Shown here piece after piece: positions 1-8,370 of a stretch of DNA of 64,000 nt. The notes beneath the pieces are model-generated. The model saw only the letters and a list, made by a program, of their open reading frames with translations. It was not told the DNA's origin and did not search any database. Numbering within the stretch: the first letter of the stretch is position 1; every line of letters begins with the position of its first letter. This stretch comes from JAFECT01 sp036501825 (GTDB lineage: Bacteria > Pseudomonadota > Alphaproteobacteria > Caulobacterales > Caulobacteraceae), in contig DASXZP010000015.1 of assembly GCA_036501825.1 (NCBI GenBank), forward strand, positions 6,047-70,046, read 5' to 3'. Both the position numbers and the translations under genes were made by a program.

Positions 1-1286
1 ACCGCCGCTTGCAGTTCGGCGCCGTCGACACACACCGGGTGCACCGTGCTGTCGAGTTGCAGTTCGAGCCTAAAGTTGGCGCCCGTGGTGCGCGAGGCGA
101 TGCCGCCGAGCTCGGTCAGGATGGCGTTGGGGTTCAGCACCTCGGGCTTGAGCTGTTGCTTGCGCGCGAAGCTCAGCATCCGCTTGATCAGTTCGGCTCC
201 GCGCTGGGCCGCCTTCACCGCGTGGTCGGCGAGGCGCGCCACCCCCGCCTTGTCGTCGGGCTTGCGTCGGATGATGTCGAGGCTGGTGATGATGGCGGTG
301 AGCAGATTGTTGAAGTCGTGGGCCACCCCGCCGGTGAGCTGGACCAGCGCCTCCAGCCTCTGCACCCGGCCGAGTTCTTCGCGTGAGCGGATCAGTTCCT
401 CGTTGGTATGCTCGGACACCTTCAGCGCGTCGGCGAGGCGGCCGTAAAGCTTGTTCTGCTCCGACAGCAGGGCGCCCAGCACGAAGCTGGAGGCCAACAG
501 GCCATAGATGCGGCCCGCGTACCAGCCGAGGTCGTAGCGGCTGCCGCCCAGACCCGCGCTCAGGCCCACGTCGCAGACCCACGCGAAAAGCACCACGATC
601 ACCCAGAAGTCCAGCACCGATGCGGTGCGCCGGCGCCACATCGTCGCCAGGGCCACGAGATCGATCGCGAATAGTCCGAGCAGGACGGTGGTGGAATAGG
701 CGCGACGGCCGCTCGCGACGGTGACGGCGGGCAGCAGGTGCGCGCCGCGGTCTGCGGCGAACACGATGGCGGCGGTCAGCACCACGACGGCGCCGACAGC
801 GATTGCGGCGGCGCGCTTGCGCCATAGACGCCCGGGCAGGGCGGCGTCGCGCGGGCCGGAGAAGATCGCGTAGGCGACGATGAACAGCGGAAACAGCCCG
901 CGCCAGGCGATGTATAGCCATGCCGCCGTCTGAGACGCGGGCGCCGGGGACGACCCGGCGTCGGCGTAACCGAAAGTCAGGGTCAAGGCCATCAGGCTGC
1001 AGAAGAGGTAGCCCGACGCCAGCACCAAAAGGCCCGCGGTGCGGATGCGGAAGAACTGTCCGAACAGCAGAAGCGCGGTGATGAACGTCGCCATACACAA
1101 GGCGCCGCCGCACGCGGTGGCGAAGGTCGGCAGTTGCGGCAGGTCGACTTCGGCGAAGGCTGCGATCAGCGGGAGGCAGAGAAACGACACCGCGACCGTG
1201 GTGATCGCCACGATCCGCCGTTCGCCCCGGGCCGGCGCGCCGGCCAGGCCGGCGCCAAGTTCGCCGCGCGCGGTAACCTCGTTCAT
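1..1286 (-). CDS. MASE4-type membrane sensor histidine kinase (3' end outside window)
   Basis: Read from the ATG whose first base is at 1286, the frame stays open to the window edge, so the C-terminal part including the ATPase domain is missing. The first ~250 residues contain several hydrophobic segments and end in a stretch (AGRIYGLLASSFVLGALLSE) typical of the MASE4 integral-membrane sensor. A HisKA dimerisation domain follows, with the phospho-acceptor in GGVAHDFNNLL (His323). That VAHDFNN form belongs to hybrid-type or NtrB-like kinases. It probably senses a membrane or small-molecule signal and phosphorylates a receiver that is not visible here. No response regulator lies on the visible side. 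A longer open frame at 70-1293 on the same strand is Arg-rich and is a shadow. Confidence 0.88.
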   Translation of the reverse strand, partial: MNEVTARGELGAGLAGAPARGERRIVAITTVAVSFLCLPLIAAFAEVDLPQLPTFATACGGALCMATFITALLLFGQFFRIRTAGLLVLASGYLFCSLMALTLTFGYADAGSSPAPASQTAAWLYIAWRGLFPLFIVAYAIFSGPRDAALPGRLWRKRAAAIAVGAVVVLTAAIVFAADRGAHLLPAVTVASGRRAYSTTVLLGLFAIDLVALATMWRRRTASVLDFWVIVVLFAWVCDVGLSAGLGGSRYDLGWYAGRIYGLLASSFVLGALLSEQNKLYGRLADALKVSEHTNEELIRSREELGRVQRLEALVQLTGGVAHDFNNLLTAIITSLDIIRRKPDDKAGVARLADHAVKAAQRGAELIKRMLSFARKQQLKPEVLNPNAILTELGGIASRTTGANFRLELQLDSTVHPVCVDGAELQAA

Positions 1287-1470
1287 GCCCCAAGTCCCGA
1301 TTGCCCGGCGAAAACCGTAGCGCCGCTCACTGGGCGAAACAACGGTCCGCTGTCGCGACGGGCAACCAATTCACCGAGCAAGTGAGCCTGGGCGCCGGTC
1401 GGCCGCTTCCTGAGCGAGCGCCGCTTCCCGGGACCCGCTAAAGGCGCGCCCCTTGGCCGCCGGCGTTAAT

Positions 1471-1487
1471 TGCTAATACACTTAGCA
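1471..1487 (+). promoter_or_regulatory. 17-bp perfect palindrome, candidate operator over the promoter
   Basis: TGCTAA-TACAC-TTAGCA is a perfect inverted repeat with 6-bp arms and a 5-bp centre. It ends one base before the ATG at 1489. A -10-like TAATAC (1474-1479) sits inside it, with a weak -35-like TTGGCC at 1453-1458 (15-bp spacer). There is no Shine-Dalgarno sequence before the ATG, so a leaderless transcript starting near 1487-1489 is plausible. A dimeric repressor bound here would block transcription. The palindrome is seen; its role is inferred. Confidence 0.55.
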
Positions 1488-1488
1488 C

Positions 1489-1578
1489 ATGAGCCTTCAC
1501 GAGTGTCTGATTCAGCTTCTGATCATCGCCGCGCCGGTTTCGGTGCTGGCGCTGATCCACGCTCGGCGAGGCCGCTGA
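1489..1578 (+). CDS. 29-residue single-pass membrane micro-protein
   Basis: The ATG at 1489 opens a 29-codon frame (MSLHECLIQLLIIAAPVSVL... ending ARRGR). It has a hydrophobic core of about 17 residues followed by a positively charged tail, as expected for a small inner-membrane peptide with a cytoplasmic C terminus. Its TGA overlaps the ATG of the next gene (TGATG), implying translational coupling. A palindrome lies directly upstream. No family is recognised. It might be a regulatory membrane peptide, or only a translated leader that opens the next start. The overlap and hydrophobic pattern favour real translation. Confidence 0.5.
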   Translation: MSLHECLIQLLIIAAPVSVLALIHARRGR

Positions 1579-2105
1579 TGTATGCGGCTCATCTGGCGGC
1601 GGGCCTCGCCCTGAAAGCCGCGGTTCCGAAAGCGCCCGCGTGGGCGCTTCTCGGCGGCGCGTTCCTCCCGGATTTCGCGTGGATCGCCCTTGCCGGAACG
1701 GGGGTCGAGCCGGCCGATCCCGCGGTGTTTTTCGACGGCTGGTCCCACTCTCTGGTCTCGATCCTGGTCATGGCGACGGCCTTTGCGCTGCTGTTCTGGC
1801 GCAGCGAGATCAAGGTCCGCGTCGCGATCTGGTGTGCGGTCGCCTCTCACTTCGTGCTCGATTTTCTGATCCATCCGAAACCGCTCGAACTCTACCCCCA
1901 CGCCGCGATCAGGCTCGGATGGGACCTTTGGCGCTGGGGTGAAGCGAAGCTTTGGCTGGGCTTCAGCCACTATTGGTGGATCCAGCTGGCGATCACGCTT
2001 GGCTTGCTCGGCGTCTATCTCGCGTTGCACCGGCGCGCGGGCATAGCGTCGAACCTGGCGGCGGCTTCGGTCATCGCGGTGCTGGGCCTGCATTTCCTGC
2101 TCTAG
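1578..2105 (+). CDS. YdjM/metal-dependent hydrolase-like membrane protein
   Basis: 175 residues from the ATG at 1578. That start is chosen because it overlaps the upstream stop, and the conserved region begins there (MYAAHLAAGLALK). Four to five hydrophobic segments are visible. Conserved polar residues lie at membrane edges: a His near residue 5, D in FLPDFAW, D and H in FFDGWSHSL, and H, D and H in ASHFVLDFLIHP. This pattern resembles the YdjM/LexA-regulated family of putative membrane metal-dependent hydrolases, whose substrate is unknown. It forms a two-gene unit with the micro-protein and is probably controlled by the palindrome at 1471. Confidence 0.7.
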   Translation: MYAAHLAAGLALKAAVPKAPAWALLGGAFLPDFAWIALAGTGVEPADPAVFFDGWSHSLVSILVMATAFALLFWRSEIKVRVAIWCAVASHFVLDFLIHPKPLELYPHAAIRLGWDLWRWGEAKLWLGFSHYWWIQLAITLGLLGVYLALHRRAGIASNLAAASVIAVLGLHFLL

Positions 2106-2181
2106 CCGAGCTTGGCCGTTCAGCGCGCAGGAGGAACCATCGCGGCCCGCTCAGGTTGGGGTCCCAACGACGGAGGTCCCT

Positions 2182-2703
2182 ATGGCAAAAAACAGTTATT
2201 CGGACGACGAAGTCCGCGAGCGTCTCTGGGAGGAGATCAAGGGCGCGCGCTTCGGGATGCTGGGGGTGGTGGGATCCCGCGACCATTTCCAACCGATGAC
2301 CGCCTTCCCCGATCCTGAGGAAACCACGATCTGGTTCTTCACCCGCAAGGACACCACCATCGCGCGTAACGCTCAGGACGCCGCCACCGAGGCCATGTTC
2401 ATCATCCAGTCCAGGGATAACGACTTCCAGGCCTGCATCGGGGGGCGGCTGCTGCAGGACGCCAATCGTGAACGCATCGACCGGTATTGGAATCCGTTGG
2501 TCGCGGCGTGGTTTCCCGACGGCAAGGACGACGCCTATCTCACGCTGCTCAAACTCGAGGGCCGCACCGCCGCGGTTTGGATCGAGGATGCGGGCCGCGC
2601 CAGGTTCTCGTTCGAAGTGGCCAAGGCCAACCTCACCGGCAAGACCCCGGACCTGAGCGAACATCACGAACTGCCGCTGGGCGGCGGCGGCCTGCGCGCC
2701 TAG
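2182..2703 (+). CDS. Pyridoxamine 5'-phosphate oxidase-fold general stress protein
   Basis: 173 residues, preceded by GGAGG at 2171-2175. The sequence MAKNSYSDDEVRERLWEEIKGARFGMLGVVG, then a TIWFFTRKDT strand and a C-terminal helix-strand region, matches the FMN-binding split-barrel family of general stress protein 26 (YdaG/BLI1368-like). These small flavin- or heme-binding proteins are linked to oxidative and general stress; enzymatic substrates are mostly unknown. It is monocistronic. Its TAG shares bases with the stop of the opposing Mur ligase gene (CTAG, 2700-2703). Confidence 0.85.
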   Translation: MAKNSYSDDEVRERLWEEIKGARFGMLGVVGSRDHFQPMTAFPDPEETTIWFFTRKDTTIARNAQDAATEAMFIIQSRDNDFQACIGGRLLQDANRERIDRYWNPLVAAWFPDGKDDAYLTLLKLEGRTAAVWIEDAGRARFSFEVAKANLTGKTPDLSEHHELPLGGGGLRA

Positions 2704-4115
2704 CGCGCCAGCGCGTCCAGCAACTCGCCCGCGAACTGGGTCAAGGTGTCGTCGCGGGCGCCCATGATGACGATGCGATCGCCGGCCTTCGCGCGCTCGA
2801 GCAGCGCGTCGCCGACCGCGGCTCGATCCTCCAGAGCGCGCGCCTCGCGGCCCTTAGCACGCACGCCGGCGGCGATGTCCTCGCTGGTGACCGACCGGTC
2901 GGTGGTGCCGCCGTAGTAGACCGGCTGCGGCATGAACAACACGTCGCCTTCGGCCAGGTCGCGCGCGAAGCCTTCGATGAAGGCCTCCTTCATGGTGCGC
3001 AGCGGGCCATAGCCGTGCGGCTGGAACATCAGCAACAGCCGCCCCGGAAACGCGTGCAGGGTTTCGAGCGTGGCGTGAATCTTGTCCGGGTTGTGCGCAA
3101 AGTCATCGATGACGGTGACGCCCCCCGCGGTTCCCACCACCTCCAGGCGCCGCCGCACGCCGCTAAACCCATCGAGGGCGCGCGCGGCTTCGTCGAGCGT
3201 CAGGCCCGCGGCGATCGCGGCGCCGATCGCGGCCAGGGCGTTGGCGACGTTGTGACGACCCGGCGTGTTGAGCTTCACCCGCGCCCGCGCGCCGGTGGCG
3301 CGTTCATGCGCCTCGAAGCCGATGCCGTCCGGCGCGGGCGTGATGTGCGCGGCTGACAGGTCAGCCTCGGCGTTGACCAGGCTGTAGCTGATCACCGAGG
3401 ACTCGTTCGCCTCGCGGATCCGTGCGTGAGCGATGATCGCGGTCTCGTCGTTGTCGAGGTTCAGCACCGCGCGGCGCGACTTGCGCACGAAGTCGCCGAA
3501 CAGGGCGCGCAGCTCCTCCAGCGACTTGTGGTCGAGGGAGACGTTGTTGAGCACCGCGATCGTCGGCGTGTAACGCGCGATCGAGCCGTCGCTCTCGTCG
3601 ACCTCGGCGGCGAAGATGTCGCCCTCGCCGACCAGGGCGCTGGCGAACGGGATGTCGGGGGTCGTGAAATCCTTCATCACCGCGCCGTTCATCACCGTCG
3701 GATCGCGCCCCGCGCGCGACAGGATGCGGCCGATCATGCCGGTGGTGGTGGACTTGCCGCTGGTGCCGCCGACCCCGATCGAGACCGGCGCCGCGTTGAA
3801 CAGTTGCGCAAGCAACTCGGCCCGGGTCATGACGCGCGCGCCCAGCCTGCGGGCGGCGACCACGTCGGGGACGGTGTCCTCGACCGCCGCGGAGACCACC
3901 AGCACCTGCTCGGCGCGGGTCAGCCCCGATCCGTCCTGGGGGAACAGCGGCACGCCACGGGCGCGCAGAAACTCGAACTTGTCGTTGGTGCGCCCCTGGT
4001 CGAGGGCCCGGTCCGACCCGGAAACCTCGACGCCCCGGTCGCGCAGGATCATCGCCAGCGGCAGCATCCCCGACCCGCCGACGCCCGCAAAGAAGTAAGC
4101 TACGCCTGTATCCAT
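2700..4115 (-). CDS. Mur ligase family protein (MurC/Mpl-like paralogue)
   Basis: 471 residues with the three Mur ligase domains. An N-terminal Rossmann-like UDP-binding segment (FAGVGGSGMLPLAMIL, then SGSD) is followed by the ATP P-loop GVGGTSGKSTTTGM and the central EVDESDGS and NNVSLDH motifs. The C-terminal domain carries VIDDFAHNPDKI and ends with MGARDDTLTQFA. In MurC and Mpl the P-loop normally reads GTHGKTTT; here His is replaced by Ser, so this is a divergent paralogue and not the dcw-cluster MurC. It probably ligates an amino acid or recycled murein peptide to a UDP-MurNAc-type substrate in the cytoplasm. The nearby LD-carboxypeptidase makes an Mpl-like recycling role attractive but unproven. 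Confidence 0.8.
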   Translation of the reverse strand: MDTGVAYFFAGVGGSGMLPLAMILRDRGVEVSGSDRALDQGRTNDKFEFLRARGVPLFPQDGSGLTRAEQVLVVSAAVEDTVPDVVAARRLGARVMTRAELLAQLFNAAPVSIGVGGTSGKSTTTGMIGRILSRAGRDPTVMNGAVMKDFTTPDIPFASALVGEGDIFAAEVDESDGSIARYTPTIAVLNNVSLDHKSLEELRALFGDFVRKSRRAVLNLDNDETAIIAHARIREANESSVISYSLVNAEADLSAAHITPAPDGIGFEAHERATGARARVKLNTPGRHNVANALAAIGAAIAAGLTLDEAARALDGFSGVRRRLEVVGTAGGVTVIDDFAHNPDKIHATLETLHAFPGRLLLMFQPHGYGPLRTMKEAFIEGFARDLAEGDVLFMPQPVYYGGTTDRSVTSEDIAAGVRAKGREARALEDRAAVGDALLERAKAGDRIVIMGARDDTLTQFAGELLDALAR

Positions 4116-4186
4116 GGCGTGGAGCGCTACAGACGCCCGCGCGCCAAGGCAAGCGCCGACGGGCCGTTGGCTAAGCCGTGGGGGCG

Positions 4187-5854
4187 TTAGCTCGAACCCT
4201 TGTCGCCGCCGGACGAGCTGTCCTTGGACGAGCTCTTGCTGCTGTCCTTGGAATCGTCCCCACCGCTGCTGTCGCTGCTCGTATACTTAAGCGACGAGAA
4301 ACAGGCGCTCTCAAGGGCGACTTTGAACTCAAGGTAGGTCTTGTACTTGAGGCCTACGATCGGGTCACTGATTGTCTCATCCAAGCTGTGATCAGGCGCG
4401 TCAAGTATAGGTGCCGTGTCGAGAAGCGATTTGTAGGAGAGTGTCGTCGGCAAGACGTTGAGATTCTGCGACGCCTCGGTCGTGGCCAGTGCGGCTTCGG
4501 CGGCGGCGGACTGCGCTTCCGATTTGGCCTCGTCTGCTAGCGCCGCTGTGGCCGTCGCGCGCGCGGTGGGTGTCTGGACGTCCGACTTGTCCTTAGCCGA
4601 AGCTGCCGTTGCAGTCGTCGCTTTGTCCTTGGCCGCGGCGTCGTTGGCGATTGACTGCGTGCGGGTGGCCGAGCCGTCAGCCGCGACCGTGTAGGCATTG
4701 GCGACTTGGGCGACCGTCCACGGATCGGCGCTCTTGTCGTCCGACGATTTTGGAACCGCCAGAGCCACTTCCGCCGCATCCGCTGTTGCCTGTGCGCTTC
4801 GAGCTGCCGCAAGGTTGTCAGCAGCTGAGCCGGTTCCGTTCGCCTCAGCTTCCAGAGCCTTGGCCGCATCGTAGTGTGCCTTTGCTGCGGTAAGGTGTGC
4901 GGTCATTGCAGCAACTCTAGCATCGCGCTGAGCAACTGCCTTGGCGCCGGTCGGTTGCGAGAGCACGTAGAGGATCGATTGGTTCTGCGAGTACAGGGTG
5001 TAAACGTGCGAAAGCATCGCGTCGGTGGCGGTATAGTCCATCTGATTTATGTTGCCGGACGAGTCCATGCCGAGCGTGCCGGAAATCAAGCTCTTTGCTT
5101 GGCTTGGGAATAACAGCAGCAAGCCTGAAATGAGCGTTGTCGTCTGCGGCTTGACCCGTCCTGCCGCCAGCAGAGGGACGGTCGCCGCCAGCGCAAGGTC
5201 TGCTGTGTTGAAAGTGAAAACGCCGACGTCGTGGGAACCGCTTTGTCGCGCATGCCAATAGAGGCAATTCGCGCTCGCGCGTTGATACATCAGGTCGAGG
5301 TAAAGCGGGGCCAGGTTGGCGCCGGTCGTGGGACTCGCGGAGGAGTCCGACTCCTTTCCGCTCGTCGACGTGGTGGACGTGTGCGAGCCCGCGCCTTTCT
5401 TACTTGGCGTGGCCGTGGGATCGGCGTTCGAACTCGCAATGGTTGTCGTAACCGTTACCTGCCCGGAGCCACCTGCTGAGTCGCCGCTGTCGACTGAGCT
5501 CGTCTTCGCGTCGCCAGTCGATGACGATGCAGGGGGCGGCGTGAAGCCGGCACCCACGACGACAAGCTCGTAGAGATCAAGCGGATCTCGCCGACCGTGG
5601 CACGCATCGTTGTTGAAAGGATGATTGAAAATGTCCGACACAGCATGCGTCTCACATGCGGTCGACGCCGTCGACGATCCTGGTTGTGCAAGTGATGCGT
5701 TTGTGGTCGTTTGCGACTTCGACTTCTGGAACGAACTTATATCGCGCCTCAAGACGTACGCTGGCGCGTCCGCTTGCGGCATCGTCGTGCACGCTTGCAG
5801 GCCGAGCGCGGCGGACAGGGCCACAAGGCTCGTCGAGCGCAGACTCTTCATCAT
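4187..5854 (-). CDS. Large Ala/Ser-rich lipoprotein of unknown function
   Basis: 555 residues starting MMKSLRSTSL. A type II signal peptide ends in GLQAC, so Cys22 is the likely lipidated residue (the -1 Ala fits; Gln at -2 is unusual). A start with GGGGGA upstream supports 5854. Residues ~110-180 are Ser/Thr/Gly-rich linker. The middle contains a hydrophobic segment (LISGLLLLFPSQ) and then a long Ala-rich helical region (~320-470) with many charged residues, likely coiled coil. The C terminus is a low-complexity tail of Ser, Asp and Lys. Some conserved-looking Cys residues (Cys67, Cys84, and the SANCLYWHARQ segment) may form disulfides. No family is recognised. It lies 71 bp upstream of the Mur ligase gene on the same strand and may be an outer-membrane-anchored envelope protein. 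Confidence 0.8.
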   Translation of the reverse strand: MMKSLRSTSLVALSAALGLQACTTMPQADAPAYVLRRDISSFQKSKSQTTTNASLAQPGSSTASTACETHAVSDIFNHPFNNDACHGRRDPLDLYELVVVGAGFTPPPASSSTGDAKTSSVDSGDSAGGSGQVTVTTTIASSNADPTATPSKKGAGSHTSTTSTSGKESDSSASPTTGANLAPLYLDLMYQRASANCLYWHARQSGSHDVGVFTFNTADLALAATVPLLAAGRVKPQTTTLISGLLLLFPSQAKSLISGTLGMDSSGNINQMDYTATDAMLSHVYTLYSQNQSILYVLSQPTGAKAVAQRDARVAAMTAHLTAAKAHYDAAKALEAEANGTGSAADNLAAARSAQATADAAEVALAVPKSSDDKSADPWTVAQVANAYTVAADGSATRTQSIANDAAAKDKATTATAASAKDKSDVQTPTARATATAALADEAKSEAQSAAAEAALATTEASQNLNVLPTTLSYKSLLDTAPILDAPDHSLDETISDPIVGLKYKTYLEFKVALESACFSSLKYTSSDSSGGDDSKDSSKSSSKDSSSGGDKGSS

Positions 5855-6088
5855 GTGATTCCCCCGTCTCCTGGCGCCGCGGGAGAACGCGCTCGCCTGG
5901 AAGGGGTGAAGTTAAGTCATTTTCTCGCAGTAATTGCAAACATTACAACTTGAGCGGCGTTCAACGAGCGTTCTCGCGCCGAGGGCGTTCTTGCTGCGGC
6001 GAGATTCCCGCTATTATCTCCGCGACTTCGCCGTCTAACGGAGGTCCGACGCGAGCTCAGGCCGCGCTGAAAGGTGAGGAGCGAGAGT

Positions 6089-6919
6089 ATGCGGATCGGC
6101 GTCACGGCGCCTGCGGGGCGGGTGGAGCCCGCGCTTGCGGGCAGGATCCAGGCGCTGGCGGAAACGCTGTTCCCTGGCCGCGCTCCCGAGGTCTGGTTCC
6201 ACCCGCAGTGCTTTCTCTCCAGCGGCCACTTCGCCGGCGACGACCGGACCCGCGCCGAGGCCTTCCTGGCCGTCGCCAACGATCCCGCGTTCGACGCCCT
6301 GTGGTGCGCGCGGGGCGGCTACGGCTCCAACCGACCGGCTGCGGCGATCCTGGAAGGGTTGACGCCTGCAGCGCGGGACAAGATCTACCTCGGCTACAGC
6401 GACATCGGATTCCTGCTGGCGGGGCTCTATCGCGCGGGGTTCGAGCGCGTGGCGCACGGGCCGGTGGCGCGCGACCTCGACCGCGCCGGCGGTGAGGAAG
6501 CGGCGGGCCGCGCGCTGCGCTGGCTGGTCGACGGCGCCGCGGACGCGCTTGAGCCTTCCCTGGCGCAGGACAAACGTCCGGCGGCGGCGTTCAACCTCTG
6601 CGTCCTCAGCCACCTGCTCGGTACGCCCCTGGAGCCGGACCTGAGCGGCCACGTGCTGATGCTGGAGGACGTGAGCGAGCACCAGTATCGCATCGACCGC
6701 TCGCTGTTTCACGTCACGTCCCAGGCCTCGATCCGCAAACTCGCGGGCCTGCGCCTCGGCCGCCTGAACGACGCGCCCGAAAACGACCCGGACTTCGGCA
6801 TGAGCGACGAAGCCATCGCGCGCCACTGGTGCGAGCTCAGCGGCATCCCCTATCTCGGCCGCGCCGACATCGGCCACGACATCCACAACAAGGTCGTACC
6901 GTTCGGGCCGGGCCGGTGA
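6089..6919 (+). CDS. ldcA: LD-carboxypeptidase (S66 family)
   Basis: 276 residues from ATG 6089, preceded by AGGAG at 6077-6081; an in-frame earlier start at 6074 would lie before that ribosome site. S66 peptidases remove the terminal D-Ala from murein tetrapeptides in the cytoplasm during peptidoglycan recycling. The catalytic triad is visible: Ser104 in LGYSDIG, Glu193 in MLEDVSE, His263 in GHDIHNKVVPFG. The family's substrate motif ARGGYGSNR lies at 74-82. The stop overlaps the next gene's GTG by four bases, so the two are translationally coupled. Tripeptides made here would be substrates for an Mpl-type ligase. Confidence 0.9.
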   Translation: MRIGVTAPAGRVEPALAGRIQALAETLFPGRAPEVWFHPQCFLSSGHFAGDDRTRAEAFLAVANDPAFDALWCARGGYGSNRPAAAILEGLTPAARDKIYLGYSDIGFLLAGLYRAGFERVAHGPVARDLDRAGGEEAAGRALRWLVDGAADALEPSLAQDKRPAAAFNLCVLSHLLGTPLEPDLSGHVLMLEDVSEHQYRIDRSLFHVTSQASIRKLAGLRLGRLNDAPENDPDFGMSDEAIARHWCELSGIPYLGRADIGHDIHNKVVPFGPGR

Positions 6920-8370
6920 GGCGGTTGTTGGCCCCTGTTGCGGCGATCGCGGTCGCCGCGTTCGCGCCTGCGCCAAAGACGCCGTCGGCGTCACAGCTGG
7001 CTCACGTCCGGGCCTATGTGTCGGCGGTAAACAGCGGCGACGGCAAGGCGTTTCGCGCCGAGGACGCCGGCGACGGCTTTCGGGCGGACGTGCCGGAAGG
7101 CCCGTTCCTGCACTACTTCCACAATCAGCATCGCATGACGTCCGGCCTGGAACTCGTCGACGCACGGCAGGAGTCCGACGGCGCGGTGGAGGCCGTGGTT
7201 CGCAACCGTTTGTTCGGCACGCTGCACGGCCTGCGGTTTGCGTTCGACGCCGTCGGCAAGATCGCGACCTTCGACCCGACTCCGGCGCCGGCCTGGGCGC
7301 AAACCGCGCCGGGCGGGCTTTCGGACGAGGCAGTGGCGATGCAGGCGCGCACCATGGCGGATCGCGGCTGCAAGGCCGACGTCTTCTCCGGCGCCATGCT
7401 CGTCGCGCACGGCGACAAGGTCGTTGTCGCGCAGGCCTGCGGCGAGGCCAGCAAGCGCTATCACGTCCCCAACACACTGGAGACCCGGATCAACCTCGGG
7501 TCCGCCAACAAGATGTTTACCGAGATCGCCACGATGCAGCTCGTCGAGGCCGGAAAAATCAAGCTGTCCGATCCGGTGTCGGCCTATCTCGACGATACCT
7601 GGCTGGCGCCGGACATCGCGCGCCGGATCACGGTTGGGGAGCTGCTGGGACACACGAGCGGCCTCGGCGACTTCTTCGACGATCTGTGGCCGCAGTCGCG
7701 CGCGCGGTACCGCGACCTGGCCGACTACAAGCCGCTGGTCCGTTCGAGCAAGCTCGCCTTCGAGCCCGGATCGAAATTCGCCTACAGCGACACGGGCGCC
7801 TTGCTGCTGGGCGCCGTCGTCGAGAAGGCGTCGGGCAAACGCTACGACGACTACCTGCGCACTCACATCTACGCCCCAGCGGGCATGACCCGCAGCGGCT
7901 GTTTCGCCATGGACGATCCCGAGCCGGACCTCGCGACCGGCTACCGTTACGATCCGTCGGCGCCCTACGGGTGGCGCGAGAACACCTTTGACCACGTCCT
8001 GCGGGGCGGCCCCGCGGGCGGCTGTTTCTCGACCGTCGGCGACCTGCTGCGTTTCTCGCGCGCGCTGCAATCAGGCGCGCTGGTGTCGAGGGCGACCTTC
8101 GCCTGGATGACGACCCCAGGGCTATCGCCGGAGTATGGCCAGGGCGGTTTCGAGCTCTCCCAGTCCGCTGCCGGGCCGATCATTGGTCACTCCGGCATTT
8201 TCCAGGGCGTCAGCGTGCGATTTCACCTCTATCCGGCCACCGGCTGGACGATGATCGCCCTGGCCAACGTCGATGGCGGCGGTTACGCCCTGGGCGATGC
8301 GCTCGACGATGTGATCGGACGATCGAAACGCGGAGCCGCTACGGCTTCAGACGCGTCAGGTCGGCCTTGA
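6916..8370 (+). CDS. Secreted serine hydrolase (class C beta-lactamase/penicillin-binding fold)
   Basis: 484 residues from GTG 6916 (GTGA overlap with ldcA). A signal peptide (MRRLLAPVAAIAVAAFA) precedes a ~120-residue N-terminal region of unknown type, then the beta-lactamase/DD-peptidase domain. The active-site motifs are SANK (Ser196, Lys199), YSD (Tyr290) and HSG (His425-Gly427). The last replaces the KTG of true AmpC enzymes and is common in esterase/DD-aminopeptidase relatives. It probably acts on a peptidoglycan fragment, D-amino-acid peptide or ester in the periplasm; antibiotic hydrolysis cannot be claimed. Its 3' end overlaps the convergent gene by 32 bp. Confidence 0.87.
   Translation: MRRLLAPVAAIAVAAFAPAPKTPSASQLAHVRAYVSAVNSGDGKAFRAEDAGDGFRADVPEGPFLHYFHNQHRMTSGLELVDARQESDGAVEAVVRNRLFGTLHGLRFAFDAVGKIATFDPTPAPAWAQTAPGGLSDEAVAMQARTMADRGCKADVFSGAMLVAHGDKVVVAQACGEASKRYHVPNTLETRINLGSANKMFTEIATMQLVEAGKIKLSDPVSAYLDDTWLAPDIARRITVGELLGHTSGLGDFFDDLWPQSRARYRDLADYKPLVRSSKLAFEPGSKFAYSDTGALLLGAVVEKASGKRYDDYLRTHIYAPAGMTRSGCFAMDDPEPDLATGYRYDPSAPYGWRENTFDHVLRGGPAGGCFSTVGDLLRFSRALQSGALVSRATFAWMTTPGLSPEYGQGGFELSQSAAGPIIGHSGIFQGVSVRFHLYPATGWTMIALANVDGGGYALGDALDDVIGRSKRGAATASDASGRP

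Noticed and set aside
70..1293. 407-residue open frame on the minus strand
   Set aside because: Arg-rich shadow; the kinase is read in another frame on the same strand, from 1286, with HDFNN and TM segments.
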